Below are positions 7,531 through 9,741 of a stretch of 9,741 nucleotides of DNA, in pieces. The notes under the pieces are model-generated. The model made no database searches, had not been told where the DNA came from, and saw nothing but the letters and a program-made list of their open reading frames with translations. Source of the DNA: Myxococcota bacterium (GTDB lineage Bacteria > Myxococcota_C > UBA6777); NCBI GenBank assembly GCA_963169055.1, contig CAUJFU010000139.1:1-9741 (forward strand), given 5' to 3'. Each line of letters starts with the position of its first letter. The first letter of the stretch is position 1. Both the position numbers and the translations under genes were made by a program.

Positions 7531-7800
7531 ATGGCGAGCAAAGACACTCCCGAAAAAGCGATGCGCTACGCACGCTATATTGTCCAAGACATCGAGATGT
7601 ACAACAAGAAAAAAGTCGATGAAAGCGTGATGAAAGACTCTTTCTTTGAAGATCTACAAAACTTTTTCTCGGAAGGCAAAGAGCAATACGAAGCCCAAGT
7701 CAAGCCCGAGATCCTCGCCACGACCAACTACTTTGAGCGTGCGGTGGTGGACGTGATCCTCTACCGCAAAAAAAACCTTGAATCCCATATCTGGGACTGA
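7531..7800 (+). CDS. Small conserved-looking helical protein of unknown function (89 aa)
   Basis: An 89-residue charged protein with no signal peptide or membrane segment, probably cytoplasmic and mainly helical. It contains the pattern ARxIVxDIxxYNxxxV near residues 15-30, a Phe-rich stretch (SFFEDLQNFF), EGKEQYEAQV, and an aromatic C-terminal part ending in HIWD. From memory, a similar ARxIVxDIxxYN helical module occurs in deltaproteobacterial proteins, alone or at the ends of larger ones. I could not check this and cannot name a function. The start is fixed by GAGGTG six bases upstream. It is divergent from the kinase operon and lies 134 bases before the pseudouridine synthase gene, on the same strand. 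Two strong hairpins in between suggest the two genes need not be one transcript. Confidence 0.8.
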   Translation: MASKDTPEKAMRYARYIVQDIEMYNKKKVDESVMKDSFFEDLQNFFSEGKEQYEAQVKPEILATTNYFERAVVDVILYRKKNLESHIWD

Positions 7801-7820
7801 GATCCCCAAATCGCCAATAC

Positions 7821-7868
7821 GGGGTCAAGGGGGCCGAGACCCCTTGTGGGGTGTGGCGTCACACCCCC
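7821..7868 (+). terminator. Two consecutive GC-rich hairpins, terminator-like or intergenic repeat
   Basis: The first hairpin pairs CAAGGGG (7826-7832) with CCCCTTG (7840-7846). A competing fold pairs GGGGTC (7821-7826) with GACCCC (7838-7843). The second pairs GGGGTGTG (7848-7855) with CACACCCC (7860-7867) around a four-base loop. They start 20 bases after the stop of the 89-residue protein gene. Neither is followed by a T run on either strand, so a classical intrinsic terminator is not proven. The composition resembles dispersed palindromic intergenic elements of other GC-rich bacteria. Confidence 0.5.
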
Positions 7869-7895
7869 ACAAAAGCAAACCAACCGCTTCGCTCC

Positions 7896-7901
7896 TATAA
7901 G
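7896..7901 (+). promoter_or_regulatory. Possible -10 element of the pseudouridine synthase gene
   Basis: TATAAG matches five of six -10 bases and lies 33 bases before the proposed GTG start, downstream of the hairpin pair. No good -35 hexamer is visible 16-18 bases upstream. Confidence 0.22.
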
Positions 7902-7934
7902 AGAGAAGAACGCCCTCGGAAAAAGGCCACTCGC

Positions 7935-8951
7935 GTGGATGAAGATATCGAATTAACGGAAGACAGCGAAGAAGCTTCTGCCGAATCCGCTGCGCTGACC
8001 CTTCAAGTTCCCCCCCAAGATGCCCAACAACGGCTTGATCGTTTTCTCGCGGCTCTCGATAGCTTGCCTTACAGCCGATCTCAACTCAAGCGTTGGATTC
8101 AAGAAGGCCATATCTTCCGCAACCATCGCCCTGCGCGTCCTGCCGATCGTATCCATACAGGCGATACCATCGAGATCATCCCTCCCCCTCCCGAGCCGAT
8201 CACCGCCATCCCCGAAGATCTGCCGATCCAGATCGCTTTTGAAGACGAACACTTGATCGTCGTCGATAAAGCCGTCGGGATGGTCGTTCATCCAGCCCCG
8301 GGACATTCAAGCGGAACACTTGTCAATGCGTTGTTGCATCATTGTCGCGATCTTTCGGGGATCGGAGGCGCGTTGCGCCCCGGGATCGTCCACCGCTTAG
8401 ATCGCGATACTTCGGGCTTGTTGGTGGTCGCCAAACACGATTTGGCCCATCGGGGCCTCTCTGATCTGTTTCGCCTGCGCCCCAAAGAACACCTTGATCG
8501 CCGTTATCTCGCGGTTGCACGAGGCCATTTCCAAGAAGACAGCCTCCACATCGATACGCCCTATGGACGGCACCCTACGCAGCGCTTGCGCTTTAGCTCG
8601 TTGGTGGAAAGCGAACGCCGCGCCATCACGGATCTCACGGTCGTGGAGCGTTTCGCGTTGGCGACGTTGGTTCAACTGCGCCTTCATACGGGGCGAACTC
8701 ACCAGATCCGCGTCCATCTCGCGGATCGTGGACGCCCGCTAATCGGGGATGCTCTCTATGGCGGCACTCCCCCCCACAACTGGCCGAACTTCTTGCGCAA
8801 CTTCCCTCGCCAAGCCCTCCACGCTGCACGCCTCGCCTTTACCCATCCCATCACCCAAGAACCTCTGTCCTTTGCATCCCCCCTCCCTCCCGACCTCCAA
8901 CAACTGATCGACTTCATCCGTTCCTCCCACCAAACCAAGCCAAAAAATTGA
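7935..8951 (+). CDS. rluD: RluA-family 23S rRNA pseudouridine synthase, RluD-like
   Basis: Isomerises specific uridines to pseudouridine in rRNA. RluD-type enzymes modify helix 69 of 23S rRNA; that exact target is inferred from layout, not shown. An acidic N-terminal tail of about 30 residues leads into an S4 RNA-binding domain (about 30-80, QRLDRFLAAL through GDTIEI). The catalytic domain has GIVHRLDRDTSGLLVVAK with the nucleophile Asp156 in HRLD, then RLHTGRTHQIRVHLAD and PLIGDALYGG. The 338-residue length is normal for the family and no key residue is missing. I chose the GTG at 7935 because AAAAGG lies eight bases upstream. The earlier in-frame GTG at 7851 sits inside the second intergenic hairpin. 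An IscB element lies immediately downstream and leaves the C-terminus intact. RluC-like specificity cannot be excluded, so the symbol is provisional. Confidence 0.9.
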   Translation: MDEDIELTEDSEEASAESAALTLQVPPQDAQQRLDRFLAALDSLPYSRSQLKRWIQEGHIFRNHRPARPADRIHTGDTIEIIPPPPEPITAIPEDLPIQIAFEDEHLIVVDKAVGMVVHPAPGHSSGTLVNALLHHCRDLSGIGGALRPGIVHRLDRDTSGLLVVAKHDLAHRGLSDLFRLRPKEHLDRRYLAVARGHFQEDSLHIDTPYGRHPTQRLRFSSLVESERRAITDLTVVERFALATLVQLRLHTGRTHQIRVHLADRGRPLIGDALYGGTPPHNWPNFLRNFPRQALHAARLAFTHPITQEPLSFASPLPPDLQQLIDFIRSSHQTKPKN

Positions 8952-8970
8952 TCTTTCTCTGTTCGCGTGA

Positions 8971-9024
8971 CACAACAGGCGTACAAACCCACTGCAAGGG
9001 CAAGATCGCCCATGGCCTGTTTTG
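8971..9024 (+). terminator. Inverted repeat after the pseudouridine synthase gene, possible terminator
   Basis: CACAACAGGC (8971-8980) is complementary to GCCTGTTTTG (9015-9024) with one mismatch. An inner stem GGGC/GCCC (8998-9001 with 9008-9011) nests inside, and the 3' arm ends in TGTTTT. It begins 20 bases after the stop codon. The long interval makes it an imperfect terminator. The alternative is a palindrome belonging to the left end of the IscB element. Confidence 0.4.
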
Positions 9025-9030
9025 GAGAGA

Positions 9031-9313
9031 AAGTGTCAACGACCCGCCCCGAAAGGGAGCGGGCTTGTGAGAGCAAGCCCCGTTGACCCGCCCTCAGAAG
9101 CCGAGGGAAACTTTGGTGGAGGAAACGTTGGGAGAGAATAGATAGGCACAGTCGGATGCTTCTCCAGTCCGACGCCTCTGCGGGACACGCGGATAGTCCT
9201 TGGGTAAGGCTGCTTCGTGTCTTCAAAACCTCTCGTCCAACCGGGCAAGGAGAACTTGACCGAAACGCAAGTTTCGAGAACACCCCGCGAATACGGGGAA
9301 AGGTAACGTCTTC
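9031..9313 (+). ncRNA. Omega RNA (HEARO RNA) of the IscB element
   Basis: Structured sequence directly 5' of iscB, where omega RNAs lie. Outer stem GTCAACG (9035-9041) pairs with CGTTGAC (9081-9087). It encloses CCC-GAAA-GGG (9048-9057) extended by CCCGC/GCGGG, and CTTG/CAAG (9064-9067 with 9074-9077). Further hairpins are CCCTC/GAGGG (9091-9107), GTCGGA/TCCGAC (9151-9173), CAAG/CTTG (9246-9258), CGAAAC-GCAA-GTTTCG (9261-9276) and CCCCG/CGGGG (9283-9298). Two loops are GNRA type, and GAGAAC occurs twice (9250, 9276). In the known systems this RNA binds IscB and carries a guide at its 5' end, encoded in flanking DNA. The exact 5' end is an estimate. The 3' part also supplies the iscB ribosome binding site. 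The open frames crossing it on both strands have no recognisable product. Confidence 0.8.
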
Positions 9314-9741
9314 ATGGCACAAAACAGAGTCATGGTTTTGGACATCAACCATCAACCCCTGATGCCTTGCCATCCTGCTCGCGCTCGCCGACTGCTTTCG
9401 CAGGGCAAAGCTGCCGTTTGGCGGCGCTTTCCCTTCACCATCGTACTCCAGCAACCCACCACTTCTCACACACAACCCCTGCGCTTGAAGGTCGATCCCG
9501 GGAGTCGCGCCTCTGGGCTCGCGGTCGTCGCCACTTACCAACGCGGACAGGTCTGTGTGTTCGCCGCCGAACTCCAACATCGCGGACTGGCGATCAAAGA
9601 AGCTCTCTACAAACGTCGTGGTGTTCGGCGTTCGCGGCGGTATCGCCACACACGTTATCGCAAACCGCGCTTTCTGAATCGAAAACGAAGAAAAGGCTGG
9701 CTGGCCCCCAGTTTGGAAAGTCGTGTGCAAAACGTGGTGCA
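9314..9741 (+). CDS. iscB: IscB RNA-guided nuclease, N-terminal part (runs off the window)
   Basis: First 142 residues of an IscB, the omega-RNA-guided DNA nuclease family ancestral to Cas9. Residues 5-45 form the PLMP segment (PLMP at 15-18, then HPARARRLLSQGKA and RRFPFTIVL). RuvC-I follows as LKVDPGSRASGLAVV with catalytic Asp61, which I recall as also residue 61 in OgeuIscB. Residues about 97-130 form the arginine-rich bridge helix, then KPRFLNRKRRKGWLAPSLESR, a typical IscB/RRXRR-family segment. The frame is open to the last base, so HNH, RuvC-II and RuvC-III lie outside and intactness cannot be judged. The ATG at 9314 has AAAGG at 9299-9303, ten bases upstream, and directly follows the omega RNA. 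With its guide RNA it would cleave DNA next to a target-adjacent motif, probably to help the element persist or re-insert. Confidence 0.9.
   Translation, partial: MAQNRVMVLDINHQPLMPCHPARARRLLSQGKAAVWRRFPFTIVLQQPTTSHTQPLRLKVDPGSRASGLAVVATYQRGQVCVFAAELQHRGLAIKEALYKRRGVRRSRRYRHTRYRKPRFLNRKRRKGWLAPSLESRVQNVV

Larger units (their letters stand above)
9031..9741 (+). mobile_element. IscB element (IS200/IS605-associated), left part
   Basis: The omega RNA and the 5' part of iscB form the left portion of an IscB element that runs off the window. IscB genes are carried by IS200/IS605-type elements, often without their own transposase; no TnpA is visible here. The left boundary is placed near 9031 because the omega RNA outer stem starts at 9035 and terminator-like host sequence ends at 9024. 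The right end is not in view. Confidence 0.65.

Noticed and set aside
9156-9362. 68-residue plus-strand open frame over the omega RNA
   Set aside because: It overlaps stable hairpins and the iscB start in another frame, and has no recognisable sequence.
8756-9730. 324-residue minus-strand open frame at the right edge
   Set aside because: It runs antisense through the end of the pseudouridine synthase gene, the structured RNA and iscB, all better supported, and its translation shows no recognisable domain.

Overview
The window (about 55% G+C by eye) looks like a bacterial chromosome segment, probably from a Myxococcota/deltaproteobacterial-type genome. That guess rests on very large Hanks-type kinases with long low-complexity N-termini, a small helical protein of a pattern I associate with that group, and GC-rich intergenic hairpins. 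No taxonomic marker gene is present, so the placement is weak.

Left three quarters (29-7265, minus strand): two very large paralogous membrane proteins, apparently one operon read right to left. The upstream gene (3501-7265) encodes a 1254-residue pseudokinase. The downstream gene (29-3457, 43 bases later) encodes a 1142-residue kinase with an intact active site. Both have a short N-terminal motif (GxVDPxxLxE-like), roughly 700-850 residues of Pro/Ser/Ala-rich, probably disordered sequence with short internal repeats, a kinase fold with an unusually long activation segment, and one C-terminal transmembrane helix that ends the protein. The pseudokinase has lost the Gly-rich loop, the HRD Asp and the DFG Asp, but keeps the beta3 Lys, alphaC Glu, APE motif and alphaF Asp. 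The simplest reading is a duplicated, tail-anchored kinase pair in which the inactive member regulates or scaffolds the active one.

Middle (7266-8951): a 265-base divergent intergenic region with weak promoter candidates and one hairpin, then two plus-strand genes. These are an 89-residue conserved-looking small helical protein (7531-7800) and an RluD-like 23S rRNA pseudouridine synthase (7935-8951). A pair of strong GC-rich hairpins separates them.

Right edge (8952-9741): 20 bases after the pseudouridine synthase stop codon begins an inverted repeat resembling a terminator. About ten bases after it comes a roughly 280-base stretch full of stable hairpins with GNRA loops. This leads directly into the 5' part of an IscB gene (9314 to the window edge), recognisable by its PLMP segment, RuvC-I Asp61 and arginine-rich bridge helix. 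The structured stretch is interpreted as the omega RNA (HEARO RNA) of an IscB element, an RNA-guided nuclease of the family ancestral to Cas9. Its guide should lie at the left end, around 9015-9034, in host sequence just behind the pseudouridine synthase gene. The rest of IscB (HNH, RuvC-II/III) and any transposase lie beyond the window.
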